NCBI GenBank assembly: GCA_024305745.1
Contig: JAHRBS010000007.1
Span: forward strand, 1,364,001 to 1,428,000
Length of the DNA stretch: 64,000 bases
Direction of reading: 5' to 3'
Source of the DNA: Polyporus tsugae
Taxonomy: Eukaryota > Basidiomycota > Agaricomycetes > Polyporales > Polyporaceae
Shown: piece after piece, positions 1-11,082 of the stretch
How the letters are laid out: every line of letters starts with the position of its first letter
Position numbering within the stretch: position 1 is the first letter of the stretch
The notes under the pieces: model-generated
Database searches by the model: none
What the model was told of the DNA's origin: nothing
What the model saw: the letters and a program-made list of their open reading frames with translations, nothing else
Position numbers and translations under genes: made by a program

Positions 1-29
1 GAACAACCATAGCTGATTTCTCCCCGCAG

Positions 30-534
30 AGAGCCCATTGGCGAGCATTTTGTTCAAGTTTGCACCACCACCCCTTGCATGCTCAATGGCGCGTACCACA
101 TCCTCAACGCCGTCTGTGCAGAGCTTGGTGGCATCAAACCTGGTCAGACCACCAAGGACGGCAAGTTTACTGTTGTCGAGGTTGAGTGTCAGGGCGCGTG
201 CAGCAATGCACCAATGATCGTCGTGGGCGATGATTTCTACGTGGGTTCCACTGCTGTTCGTTTCACCTCCCACCTCCATCTGTCCCTTGCTATGTAGGAA
301 GACCTCACGGCGGACACGACCCGTAAGGTGCTCGCTGCATTCAAGAAGGGCGAGAAGCCCAAGCCAGGTCCCCAGAGCGGTCGTCATACGTCCGAGAACT
401 CGGCCGGTCTCACCGCGCTCACAGAGGAGGTACTGGTTTCAATCCGTAACACATTTCACGCGAATACTCAACCCACCTTCGTTTATCTGTAGCCTTATGG
501 TCCTGGAGAGCACTGCCAACCTGAGTTTGCTTAG
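30..534 (+). CDS. NDUFV2: NADH:ubiquinone oxidoreductase 24-kDa subunit (NDUFV2 / nuo-24 type), 3' part
   Basis: This is the C-terminal part of the mitochondrial complex I subunit that carries the N1a [2Fe-2S] cluster in the NADH-oxidising arm. The exons read join(30..240, 298..429, 493..534); the 5' exons lie outside the window. Visible cluster ligands are the Cys-x4-Cys pair in CTTTPC and the Cys-x3-Cys pair in CQGAC, followed by the conserved tail [15 protein letters not shown] and the end [13 protein letters not shown]. Both introns are GT-AG, 57 and 63 bases long, and both fall between codons. The exon at 30 follows a CCCGCAG acceptor. The neighbouring bestrophin-like gene runs toward it, with stops about 170 bases apart. 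The family is certain; the exact exon ends are very likely. Confidence 0.93.
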
Positions 535-707
535 ATTACGTATATTCAGATCGTGTACTAGCGACGTTCAATGCAGAGCGGTGTTGGACGCGTAACCAGA
601 CAGGGGGCAAACATATCTGATGACGTACAACACAAGGCGTATGCAAATGGGTACCGGAATCTGGTGCAAGGGTATGCAATGGGGTTGTATGTTCATCAGT
701 ATTGTCA

Positions 708-2345
708 TTAGTCGTCCCCTTCGCCATCGTCATAACCGCTCATACCCTGTCCCCCTTCGGGCAGTTTCTCTACCATGAACTCGATCTCTTCTTTGAGGTC
801 TGCACAGTAACGCTCTGGACGGCAAGAATCAGTAAACGGTCTTCCCCTTGGTCAACTACTTACCCAGTGGAAGGTCGCTTGAATCGAGACCAAATGGCAT
901 CTCGATCTCATCGGCGATGCCCTCGATGCCCATCAGGGTGAAGGCGACAACAGTGACAAGGGGGATCATGCCCCAACCCAGGTCCTTGATAAGAGTGAAT
1001 GGGAGCGAGAAGAGGTAGAGTGTCACGCATTGCTTGAGATGTATGCTGTATGAACGCGGGATTGGGGTATTTGCGACCCGTTCCATGCACGTCATCATGT
1101 CTACCATGCCTTGGATGCTATGAAGCTAGTATCAGCAAGGCAAAACGCAAGGAGTCCGAAGGAGAGCACGAGAGCGCGTACAGAGTATTCATGGCGTTGA
1201 CACCAGCAGGCCCTACGGTCTCGAGGTATCCGTCCCTTCGGAACTTGAATAACGCATGCGAAAGATCGTGCGCAATCACCATGGGCAGTGGAGTGCAGAG
1301 GCTGTCTGGGTCGGGTGAGAAGTCGATCGTATGCTGCAAGGAGCTCATCAAAGGAGTGGTCGACTTCTGTCCTGGGGCTTTCATACGGTCCTTGCTCCGC
1401 TTGACGCGGATGCGCTTCGTCGCATCAGCAGGACCTGTAGGCCTCTCGACATCATATAGCGTCTCTGTCCCAGGCGTGCTTGCACCTGTGTCGATGCCCT
1501 CCGGCGAAGCTCGGCGTGTAGTGAACTCCGTTGCGGCGTAACTCGCATATCCAGTCGACTTGCCGTCGGTGCTCGTACCAGGATTGGAATATTTGTAGTC
1601 CTTGTTGGGGGGCTGGTAGAGCCCGCGGTAGAGACGGGCAGTGTGAGCGGGAAGGATGCCGGCGTAGTCATCCCAGTCGAGACCGTCCTCGCCACGGAGG
1701 TAGTGCTTGACGGCGGAGGCAAAGCATAGAGAGAGCTTGATCGCGTCGACCTTCCTGCGACGAAGTTGGGCCGGCGTTAGGTTCGCGGAGGGGAATTTGC
1801 CGCGGGAGGCGTCGTCCGCAGGAGGAACGGAGACGTTGATCCAAATGAGGCGGGTCAAGTTGCGAATCTATTGATGGGAGCGGTGCCATCGGGCGTAGAC
1901 AGGGAATTGTGAGGTAAGCCACCGGGAGGAAAGAGTAGGCAACGAACATGGGAGACCATGGTCCCAAAATCCTTACGTCCTTCCCAGTATCTGTCATAAG
2001 AAGTCCTAGGCGTCGAGTTAATTATACGCCACTTGTGGTTGGTTCAATGAAATGACATACCCGTTTCTGTGGACCCATTAGTGGCGAAAATGCTTGAGAC
2101 TACTAGACGCCAAACGACCTAGAGTCACGCAACTCACCTGAAGACAAGAATCAAGCCAACCTATGTATGACGCGCCTGGTAAATGACGCGTGTAGATATA
2201 TGGCAGAGGTAGTACGTACCACAACAGACAGAAGAGGAACGACCGAATTGGTCAGAGAAATGTCGGAGCCATGCGACCAGAGATAGGCGGCGCCGGTCGC
2301 GAAGATGGTCACAGTCAAGACGGGACCTATGATGCGAGGCACGAT
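708..2345 (-). CDS. Bestrophin / RFP-TM (UPF0187-type) chloride channel-like membrane protein, 5' end unresolved
   Basis: The family forms anion channels in the plasma membrane or organelle membranes. Supported exons on the minus strand are complement(join(708..814, 864..1117, 1182..1867, 1948..2005, 2061..2066, 2138..2160, 2220..2345)), all joining in frame. In order they give a first hydrophobic segment (RIIGPVLTVTIFATGAAYLW), a second one (VVPLLSVVVGLILVFR), the signature RNGTSYDRYWEGRK, a soluble region with a long low-complexity insert, and the late block ERVANTPIP followed by two hydrophobic stretches and IEMPFG. The protein ends in an acidic tail. A further upstream exon, perhaps complement(2485..2520), could give RLRK before IVPRI, but the start codon is not settled. 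One exon is only six bases long, yet both its joins preserve the conserved motif. The subfamily and substrate are inferred from the family only. Confidence 0.82.
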
Positions 2346-3162
2346 CTTAGGGGAGGGTAAGGGTGCGCAGTATGCAGTAGAATGGAGATCAAGAACGCAC
2401 GCTGCCTTTGAGACGAAGCACATCCGGCAACCAAGAATACTACACCGAAGCATTTAGTTTTGAAGGAATGACACTTGAGAGGCTGTGATCGGGATATACC
2501 TTGCGCAGCCTCTGTCGCGTTATGATCTTTGAGCTCTGGCCAGAAAAACAGAATGAATGTCAATGAAGGTACTTGTGGGCGGCGGTGGGCGAACCTTGAG
2601 GCCATTCACAGTGGTGGTGGAAGTCTGGAGGACGGAGACTGAAGCCATCCCCGACGAGCAGTCGTGCAGTCCCGGTGTGCTGGTCAGGATCGTCCTCAAG
2701 CGGCGTCGGTAGGGTGTCGCCACAGGCGAGAGAGCAGAGGACGGGGGATACCAAGAGAAAACCGCTGCAGCTGGGTGAACACTGGAGATGGAGCAAGATG
2801 AAGGAGCCAGCGATGTCAATATTAATATTATGTAATGTCACTGGCGCGTCTCGACCACTGCCAGTCACAATGTCCTCCCACGTGGCTGTCACGTCTCTCT
2901 TGTGCCATTTGAGGTAGAGAATGGAGGGTCGACGTTGAACGTTGAACGCTGATGCCGGGCATACGAGACATAAAGAGGGTGTTGGACGGCGGGCCAAAAG
3001 AAGGCTGGTCGTGCGTTGGGGGTGCGTGACGGGTGACGGTGACGGGTGTGACGGGGGATGGTGCTTAACGGAGGTGATCCCAGCGGGCAACGCACTTCGC
3101 TACAGCAGCTGACGACTTGTTACGACCTTCCCCCACCCCTAGACGGCCTCCCCCCTTTCCCC
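2346..3162. promoter_or_regulatory. Divergent 5' region between the channel gene and the myosin gene
   Basis: This stretch must hold the unresolved first exon or exons of the minus-strand channel gene and the promoter of the plus-strand myosin gene. A minus-strand frame around 2860-2960 is open, but none of its apparent starts is an ATG that I can tie to the channel family. No clear TATA box or other named element was found. The 5' leader just before the myosin ATG is pyrimidine-rich, as is common in fungal promoters. Confidence 0.4.
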
Positions 3163-6100
3163 ATGGCCGAAAACATATACAGCAAGGGCACCAGGGTATG
3201 GTTCCCTGACAAGGAGCTTGGCTGGATATCTGCCGAGGTCACCTCGGTCGCCAAAACCGACGATACCGTCAAGCTGCTTTTTGTAGATGAACGCGGAAAG
3301 GTGGGTGCTTCTTCCATCCCCTCGGCGGTCTCATCCCCAATGCTCATGCTTTCCCGTCCCTCGCCCAACACAGGAGATCAAGGTAGATACCACCGTCAAG
3401 GCCATCAAGGACGGAAAGGAGGACTTGCCACCTCTACGAAATCCACCCTTGCTAGAAACCGCTGACGACCTCGCGACCCTCTCTCATTTGAACGAACCTT
3501 CAGGTCAGTTTTGGTTTGCATATGCCCCACTTCATGCGCCTACTCCGATGCCGATCCTGTTCATCCCTCAGTCCTTCACACAATCCGCAATCGTTACGCC
3601 CAACATAGTATCTATACATACTCCGGAATTGTCCTCATTGCCGTCAACCCCTTCCAACGTGTCGCTCTCTATGGTCCCGAAGTCATACAAGCATACAACG
3701 GCCGTCGGAGAGGCGAACTTGAGCCACACCTGTTCGCCATTGCGGAGGACGCCTACACTGCCATGAGTAGAGATGGTACAGGTCAGACCATTATTGTCTC
3801 GGGCGAGAGGTACGTCCAGCTATTGTTCCAAGCAATATTCCCCTCCCTCATGCTGTCGTAGTGGTGCTGGGAAGACGGAGTCTGTGGGTGGACCATGTTC
3901 ATTGTCGTCATGAGGGATGCTTATTCGCTTCCAGGCCAAGTATATCATGCGTTATCTCGCTTCCGTCAACCCTCCCGTCGCAAAGGGTAAAGCTAAGAAC
4001 AAGGTCTCTCTCGACGAGTCTAGTGAGGTAGAGCGACAGATTCTCGCCACCAATCCCGTACTCGAAGCCTTCGGTAACGCCAAGACAACCCGGAACGACA
4101 ACTCTTCGCGTTTCGGAAAGTACATCCAGGTTCATACTCACCGTGCTCGCTCTGTTTACAGCCACGCTGACAACATACACAGATTCTCTTCGATGGGGAG
4201 CAGGAAATCGTCGGAGCACGTATCCGGACATACCTTCTCGAGCGCTCTCGTGTCGTCTTCCAACCCTTGACGGAGCGAAACTACCACATCTTCTACCAAC
4301 TATGTGCTGGTGCGCCTGTAAAGGAACGGAAGGACTTGGGTCTCGACACGGACGTCACAAAGTTCCAGTATCTCAATCAGGGCGGTCCCGCCTCTACACC
4401 CATCCCTGGAGTTGATGACGAACACGAGTTCAACGAAACCCAGAAAGCCCTATCCACCATCGGTATCGGTATCGAGAAGCAATGGGCCGTCTTCAAGCTG
4501 CTTGCTGCCCTTCTTCACCTCGGTAACATTAAGATCTCGCAGTCACGAACTGACGCGGCCATCGACGACACCGATCCTGCGCTGCAATTGTCCACCCGAT
4601 TCCTTGGCATTCCTCTTGCTGATTTTAAGAAATGGACGGTCAAGAAGCAGATCACCACGCGGAACGAGAAGATCGTCACTTCGCTGAACGGTGCGCAAGC
4701 GACCGTCGTCCGAGACTCCGTCGCCAAGTTCGTCTACGCGTGTCTTTTCGAATGGGTCGTCGCGATCCTGAATGAGAGTCTGGCGGGCGAAGGCGGCGAG
4801 GCGGCAAGTCGGGCAGAGATGTTCATCGGTGTCCTGGACATCTACGGTTTCGAACACTTCAAGAAGGTTGGTTAGCACCCATTAGCCATGTGAACTACTG
4901 ATTGAGCTGTCCTGTACAGAACTCTTTTGAACAATTCAGCATCAACTACGCTAATGAGAAGCTGCAACAGGAGGTAAGTTGACGTCTCTTCGCTAATACT
5001 GGACTGTCTTGACATTCTGTTTCTGCTTAGTTCAACCAACACGTTTTCAAGCTGGAGCAGGAGGAGTATGTCCGGGAGAAGATCAATTGGACGTTTATCG
5101 AGTTCTCCGACAATCAGCCTTGTATCGACGTCATAGAGGGCAAGCTTGGCGTCATGGCTCTTCTTGACGAAGAGTCCCGTCTTCCTTCTGGAACCGATCA
5201 ATCATTCTTGCAGAAGCTCAACAACCAGCTAGTCAAACCGCAGAACGCGAAGGTTTTCAAGAAGCCACGGTTCGGTAACTCTGCCTTCACTATCGCCCAC
5301 TACGCTTTAGATGTCACGTATGAGGTTGAGGGCTTCCTCGAGAAGAACAGGGACACCGTTCCTGACGAGCACATGGCCCTCCTTCAAGGAAGCAAGAACG
5401 TTTTCTTGAAAGAAGTTCTCGACGCCGCCTTCGCCGCCACCAAGCCGTCAGACACCACCCCTCCCTCTCCGACCGTCTCGGATTCTACGAGCACCTCCAA
5501 CAAGCGCGCTTCCATCATCCCCGACCCTGGTAGGCAATCACTCATGTCCTCTGCGGCTGGTGCTGGTTCCAAACGCCCCGGTGGTGTGGTCAAGAAGCCG
5601 ACGCAGGCCTCAATATTCAAGGCATCCCTGGTCAATCTCATGGAGACTCTGAACGTGACGAATGTTCACTACATCCGGTGCATTAAGCCCAACGAGCAGA
5701 AGCGTGCTTGGGAGTTCACTCCTCAGCAGGTTCTTGGCCAACTTCGTGCTTGTGGTGTCCTGGAAACCATCCGTATCAGTTGCGCCGGTTACCCTTCGCG
5801 ATGGACGTATGAGGAATTCGCCGAGCGGTAAGCACTAAAATAGTCAGGAATGGAAATAAACCCTCAATATCGTCGTGCAGATACTACATGTTGGTCCACC
5901 CCTCCGAATGGGAGCCCATGATCAAGAATCTCGAGCTCAAGCCTCTGTGTGCTCGGATCCTTGAGAAGACCATCAACGACCCGGACAAGTATCAACCTGG
6001 TCTTACGAAGATCTTCTTCCGCGCTGGTATGCTCGCCGCACTGGAGTCACTGCGCTCGAATCGCCTTAATGCGCTGGTCACGATTGTTCAGAAGAACATG

Positions 6101-8817
6101 CGACGCAAGATGGCGGTGAAGAAGTACCAGGCTCTTCGCGCGGCGACGATCAAGATTCAGACATGGTGGCGTGGCATCACGGCGAGACAGTTCGTGCAGA
6201 AGGTTCGCAGAGACGTCGCCGCGACTCGCCTTCAGCGGGGTGTCCGGAGATACCTGCACCGCAAGCGCTTCCTCACAATCCGTGCCTCAGTTGTTGCTTT
6301 CCAGAGCCGTAAGTAATTCATCCTGACGTGTGCTAATTGAGGCTTATGCTATTACAGGCGCACGTGGTGCGCTCGGTCGTCACAGTTTCAAGGATTCGAA
6401 GCGGACTTTCGCTACAATCACTCTTCAGAGTCTATTTCGTGGAGTGTGAGTGAACGGACAAAGTCTTCTATTGACTAGTGCTGACCCACCTCTAGTGTCT
6501 GTCGCAGATCGTACAAGAGAGACGTCCGCAGCGTCGTCCTCATTCAGTCTTGTATCCGTCGGCGATTGGCACGCAAGGAGCTCAAGGCCCTCAAGGCAGA
6601 GGCCCGTTCCGTGTCTAAGTTCAAGGAGATCTCCTACAAGTTGGAGAACAAGGTCGTCGAGCTCACACAGACACTCCAGAAACGTACCGAAGAGAAGAAA
6701 GAACTCCAGAATAAGGTAACGGCCCTCGAAGCACAGCTTACACAGGCCATCGCTCGCCACGAGGAGTCGGACGGTCGTGTTCGGCAGGTTCAAATCGATC
6801 TCACCAATGCCCAAACGGAGGTGTCGCGCAGTCAGCAACTCCTGCGGGCGAAGGAGGACGTGGAGAGGAAGCTGGAGGAGGCCATTATCAAGGCTGCGGA
6901 GAAGGAGGCGGCCATCCAGAAGTTGACGGAGGACCTTGCTCAGCAGGCCGCGCAGCTCGAGTCTCAACAGAAGTTGATCGACAGCCAACCCGTCAGGAAT
7001 GCGGATGACAGCTCCGTCATCCAGACGCTCAAGACGGAGGTCAGCAGCCTACGTGAACAGCTCAATCGGGCCACAGCCCTCAACGCCCTTACGCGAGGAG
7101 TGCGGGCGGAGCCGAGTTCTCCCACTTTCGCACCTGTTCTTCGTCTCGCTGATGCACTCCCTGGAAATGCTAACGGCTCGAACGTCTCCCCCGTTTCGCG
7201 TGGCCACCAACGGCGGCACAGCTCCGCGGGAGTGTACGCAATCCAACCTTCCGACCACCGCACGTCTCAGGACGAGCTCATGTTCAATGCCAAGCGAAGC
7301 CAGGCGTCGAATCCCCGTGCAGTTTCTGTGGCGTACAACGGAGAGGATGGCTTGCCGCAGTTCCGCGCGCTCGATCGGTCGAGCATATACGACGACCCTG
7401 CCGAGGAAAAGATCAGGTTGATGCAGGACATCAAGCGCCTAGACGAGGACGTCCTCGACGGCCTAATTCGTGGACTGAAGATACCCGCCCCCAGCTTGAC
7501 CAGCCCTGCCGCCGTGAAGGAGATCTTGTTCCCTGCGAACTTGATCAGCCTGATCACTAACGAGATGTGGAAGTACGGTCTCATCCCAGAGAGCGAACGG
7601 TTCCTCGCCAACGTCATGCAGACTATTCAGTCGCACGTCATGGTAAGCGTATCCTTGGTTTCCTGTTGCACATGTGCTGAACTTTTTGTAGTCGTTTACC
7701 GGTGAAGACTCGGTCATCCCTGGTATTTTCTGGCTTTCCAACGTGCATGAGATGCTCTCCTTCATTTGCGTGGCGGAGAGCGACATGCTTCAGGGCATTG
7801 GTCCTGGCGAAGAGAACGCCGTACGGCCGTTTGAGTGGGCCGATTACGAACGCCTTGTCTCTGTGGTCAAGCACGACTTGGACAGCCTCGAGTACAACAT
7901 CTACCACACGTGGATGCTCGAGACAAAGAAGCGCCTATCGAAGATGGTTATTCCCGCCCTCATCGAGAGCCAGTCGTTGCCCGGCTTCACCACAACCGAC
8001 GGCGGGGGGAGGCTGTTTAATCGTCTGCTGAGCTCCAACACCCAGCCCGCGTACAGTATGGACGATATCCTGAACCTTTTGAACAAGGTTTGGAGGAGCT
8101 TGAAGAGCTATTACATGGAGGAATCCGTAGTACAGCAGGTCATCACCGAGCTTCTGAAGCTCATCGGTGTGACGAGCTTCAACGACCTTCTTATGAGGCG
8201 TAACTTCTCGTCCTGGAAGCGAGGTAAGCGCCAAAGTGCATAGACCATACGGTCGTTGAGCTGACCTCTACTTGAAAGCGATGCAAATCCAATACAACAT
8301 CACTCGTATCGAGGAGTGGTGTAAATCGCACGACATGCCAGAGGGCACTCTACAACTCGAGCATTTGATGCAGGCTACGAAACTCCTTCAACTGAAGAAG
8401 GTATATCCTCTCCGTGTCGGTCGAGGTTATCGTTGGGCGTTCTGACCACGCTTGCAGTCCACGCCCGCGGATCTCGATATCATCTACGATGTCTGCTGGA
8501 TGTTGACGCCGACTCAAATCCAGCGCATGTGTACGAACTACTACGTCGCCGACTACGAGGTACGTCTGGGAGGTATTTGGTATACATACTTGCACTGACT
8601 TGCCCACCAGACACCAATCTCGCCAGAGATCCTTCGCGTCGTTGCGTCACGAGTTTCGCCCAACGACCGCAACGACCACTTGCTCCTTGCGCCGGAAACC
8701 GAGGAGGTTGGCCCTTATGAGCTTCCTTTACCTCGCGAGGTGTCTGGCTTGGAGACTTACGTCCCCGCTTATCTCAACGTACCACATCTCCGGAGACTCG
8801 CGGCTCTGGTAGCCTAG
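3163..8817 (+). CDS. MYO2: Class V myosin heavy chain (Myo2/MYO5 type), complete, 15 exons
   Basis: This actin-based motor carries vesicles and organelles to growth sites. Exons: join(3163..3300, 3374..3503, 3572..3809, 3862..3883, 3935..4129, 4183..4866, 4920..4973, 5031..5827, 5881..6308, 6358..6445, 6496..7642, 7692..8223, 8279..8400, 8458..8559, 8611..8817), giving 1627 residues, close to the roughly 1570 of yeast Myo2. An SH3-like N-terminal subdomain comes first. Then follow the P-loop GESGAGKT (about 167-174), switch I (NDNSSRFGK, about 230), switch II DIYGFE (about 460) and a string of IQ motifs (from about 780 to the 940s). A Glu/Lys-rich coiled coil lies near 950-1090, and a C-terminal globular tail with the dilute (DIL) domain centres near 1430-1540. 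The ATG at 3163 starts a canonical MAEN-type N terminus. All splice sites are GT-AG and all phases agree. Exon 4 is only 22 bases and encodes most of the P-loop. Confidence 0.97.
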
Positions 8818-8939
8818 CGAGAGTGGTGGCTGTCATGTTGATACGTTCGTCATTTCGCATGTCTTCTGTGCTATGGGACCCCATGTAATGGTAATTTACG
8901 ACACCTTTCCAATCATCACTTGCGCCACCAAACGCGCCT

Positions 8940-10007
8940 CTATCTGCTCAACACCAACGATGCCCCGTCCAGTATCTGATCTGCTAAAGGTTGATCAGTG
9001 CGCAACGCACTTGCTCCAGTATCCGCTTGGGTTGACAGGAGTGTCAGGGGCTGCAAGAAATCAGCGCTGATCAGCAGTTGCAGCCTCTCATCTAGTCACC
9101 GACGTACTTGCGAGTCGCTGATGGTCAAATTGAAGTGTGCCGCAAGCATGTCCAGTGCCCGACCCGTCCCTATCGTCTACTCTTACAGAATGCAGTGACG
9201 AGAAATGAGCAGAAGAAAATAGACGACACCTTGGGGAACCAGAAGGCGCGTTCAGAGGATGGCAAGTCAGCCTGGGTGACCTTGACGTGCAACCGTTGCT
9301 CCAGCGGCACCGAAGCTGGGGTATCCTTCGGATTACCAGGCTGGGCTTTATGGCGCATCTTCATTACTACAAGCTGACGTTGCTGAGTCTCTTTCCGGGC
9401 ACTGGTCCTGGATGCGGAGGGGCCTGGACGGGCGGTACTGCTTGCTGCATCTACCCCAAAGTGCTTGGCCAACAGAGCCTTCGCCGCGACATTTTTGTCT
9501 GACACGGGGGTTGTAGTCACATCTAGAGGATGCATACAATCGTGGGAGATCGGTGACCTATGCCTAAGGGCAGTGGATGGTGAGAAATGGTAGAGAACTG
9601 GTGTACGCAGGGGAGACGTACTCGGCGCAGAAGGCTTGCCCGCAACCCACACACACTGCGGGGATGCGATTGGCTGTATGTGCAGACTCGGTGATGAAAG
9701 ACTCGAGGCTAGGCTTGTTACATGTCTGCGCAGCGCAACGCTGTAGCTTGAGAGCGGGCCCATTAGGGTGGGATGAGGCCTGGAGAGGACAATGGTGGAG
9801 GTCCGGAGGGATATGGTCTCTGCAATACAGCTGCTGGCAGCCGCAGCGGATCGGAAGGAAGTCGTTAAGACTGCACGAGGGGAGAGAGCAGCGAGCACCG
9901 ATTTGGGGGAGAGAGTTGTCTGAAGACATGTCTGAGTCTGGGGACGAGAGTGAGGATGAGGACGAGGACGAGGAGGGGCGGCGGCGGGCAGCACCGCTCA
10001 GTCGCAT
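8940..10007 (-). CDS. AN1-type zinc-finger protein with C-terminal ubiquitin-like region (Cuz1 / ZFAND1-like)
   Basis: Yeast Cuz1 and human ZFAND1 link Cdc48/p97 and the proteasome, especially under arsenite stress; that role is inferred here from family resemblance. Exons: complement(join(8940..9050, 9108..9176, 9230..9563, 9622..10007)), 299 residues. Two AN1 fingers are visible: the first uses Cys40, Cys45, Cys55, Cys57, Cys62, His65 and Cys73, the second Cys91, Cys96, Cys119, Cys122, Cys127, His130 and Cys138. The intron at 9564 falls inside the second finger, and splicing restores its HRSPISHDC end. The last three exons give a block with GRALDMLAAHFNL and the end DGASLVLSR, as in the ubiquitin-like C terminus of this family. 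The N terminus before residue 30 is Ser-rich; the ATG giving MSSDN (residue 27) is an alternative start. The gene is divergent from VPS2, about 60 bases away. Confidence 0.88.
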
Positions 10008-10068
10008 GGCCTAGGTTATTTAATATCCCCCGTGCGTGCGTCTCGCATCCTACTCTCATCCCGCCCAC

Positions 10069-11015
10069 ATGAACATCATTGTACGTCGTCTTGCACCACC
10101 CCTCGCCATATCCTCACGAACCATGGCTTGTTTAGGAGACCCTTTTTGGTCGCACCGTTACGCCTGCGGAGCGGTTGCGCCAACACCAACGTGCCCTCGC
10201 CAAGGCCCAGCGCGAGTTGGATCGTGAACGCACCAAGCTCGAGCAGCAGGAGAAGAAGCTCATAATGGACATCAAGAAGAGCGCAAAGGCCGGCCAGATG
10301 GTGCGCCCCTTGTCTTCTCATGCTGTACCAGACCCTGACACTTTGGGACAGAATGCTTGCAAAGTGATGGCTAAAGACCTCGTTCGAACTCGCCGATACG
10401 TCCAGAAGTTCTACCAGATGAGGACACAACTCCAAGCCGTTGGCCTACGGATACAAACCCTTCGGAGCAACCAGCAGATGGCAGAAGCCATGCGTGGTGC
10501 CACTCGTGTAAGTCGTCGTCGTCACTACCCGATACCCGTGTCCTCAAGCTTCCGTACAGGCTATGGGGGCAATGAATCGCGGCCTCAACCTCCCCCAAAT
10601 TCAACGCATCATGATGGAGTTTGAACGCGAGAGTGCCACCATGGATATGAAGGAGGAGATGATGTCGGATGCGGTCGATGATGTCATGGAAGACGACCTT
10701 GAAGACGAGGAAGAGGAAGGGGATAAGATCTTAAAACAGGTCTTGGACGAAATTGGTGTCGACCTATCACAACAGGCATGCACGCATTTCGCTTTAACTT
10801 CTTACATCGAGTCTCACCTCACCGTCTAGCTCACGGAGGCACCAAGCAGTATTGCCATATCTTCGCCGCTCACAGAACCTCGCCAAGCTGTCGCCCTTGG
10901 CGGTCCATCTGGAGGTACTTCGTCCAATGGTGGAGGTGGCAAGGAGACGAGTGGGGATGACATGTCAGATGAAGATGCTCTTCAAGCCAGGCTTGATGCT
11001 TTGCGAAGAGGGTAG
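10069..11015 (+). CDS. VPS2: ESCRT-III subunit VPS2 / CHMP2 (Did4)
   Basis: ESCRT-III filament protein for endosomal sorting and membrane scission; it recruits the Vps4 ATPase. Exons: join(10069..10080, 10136..10300, 10352..10507, 10560..10775, 10830..11015), 244 residues. The first exon is only MNII, followed by ETLFGRTVTPAERLR. A basic N-terminal helical half (DIKKSAKAGQ, AKDLVRTRRYVQKFY) precedes an acidic C-terminal half. The end, DEDALQARLDALRRG, is a clear MIT-interacting motif (MIM1). The fourth intron appears to begin with GC (CAG/GCATGC at 10776) and ends in TAG; without its removal the frame stops before the MIM1, so a GC-AG intron is the best reading. Other introns are GT-AG. The ATG lies about 60 bases from the start of the divergent AN1 gene, so they share a short promoter. 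Confidence 0.94.
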
Positions 11016-11082
11016 TGGATCTGGATATCACGTATTGATTCACACGATGGTGTACAGAGTAGTCATTCCATTGTACATGCGA

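Noticed and set aside
536..733. Short minus-strand frame between the NDUFV2 stop and the channel gene
   Set aside because: No domain, overlaps the 3' ends of two real genes in other frames.
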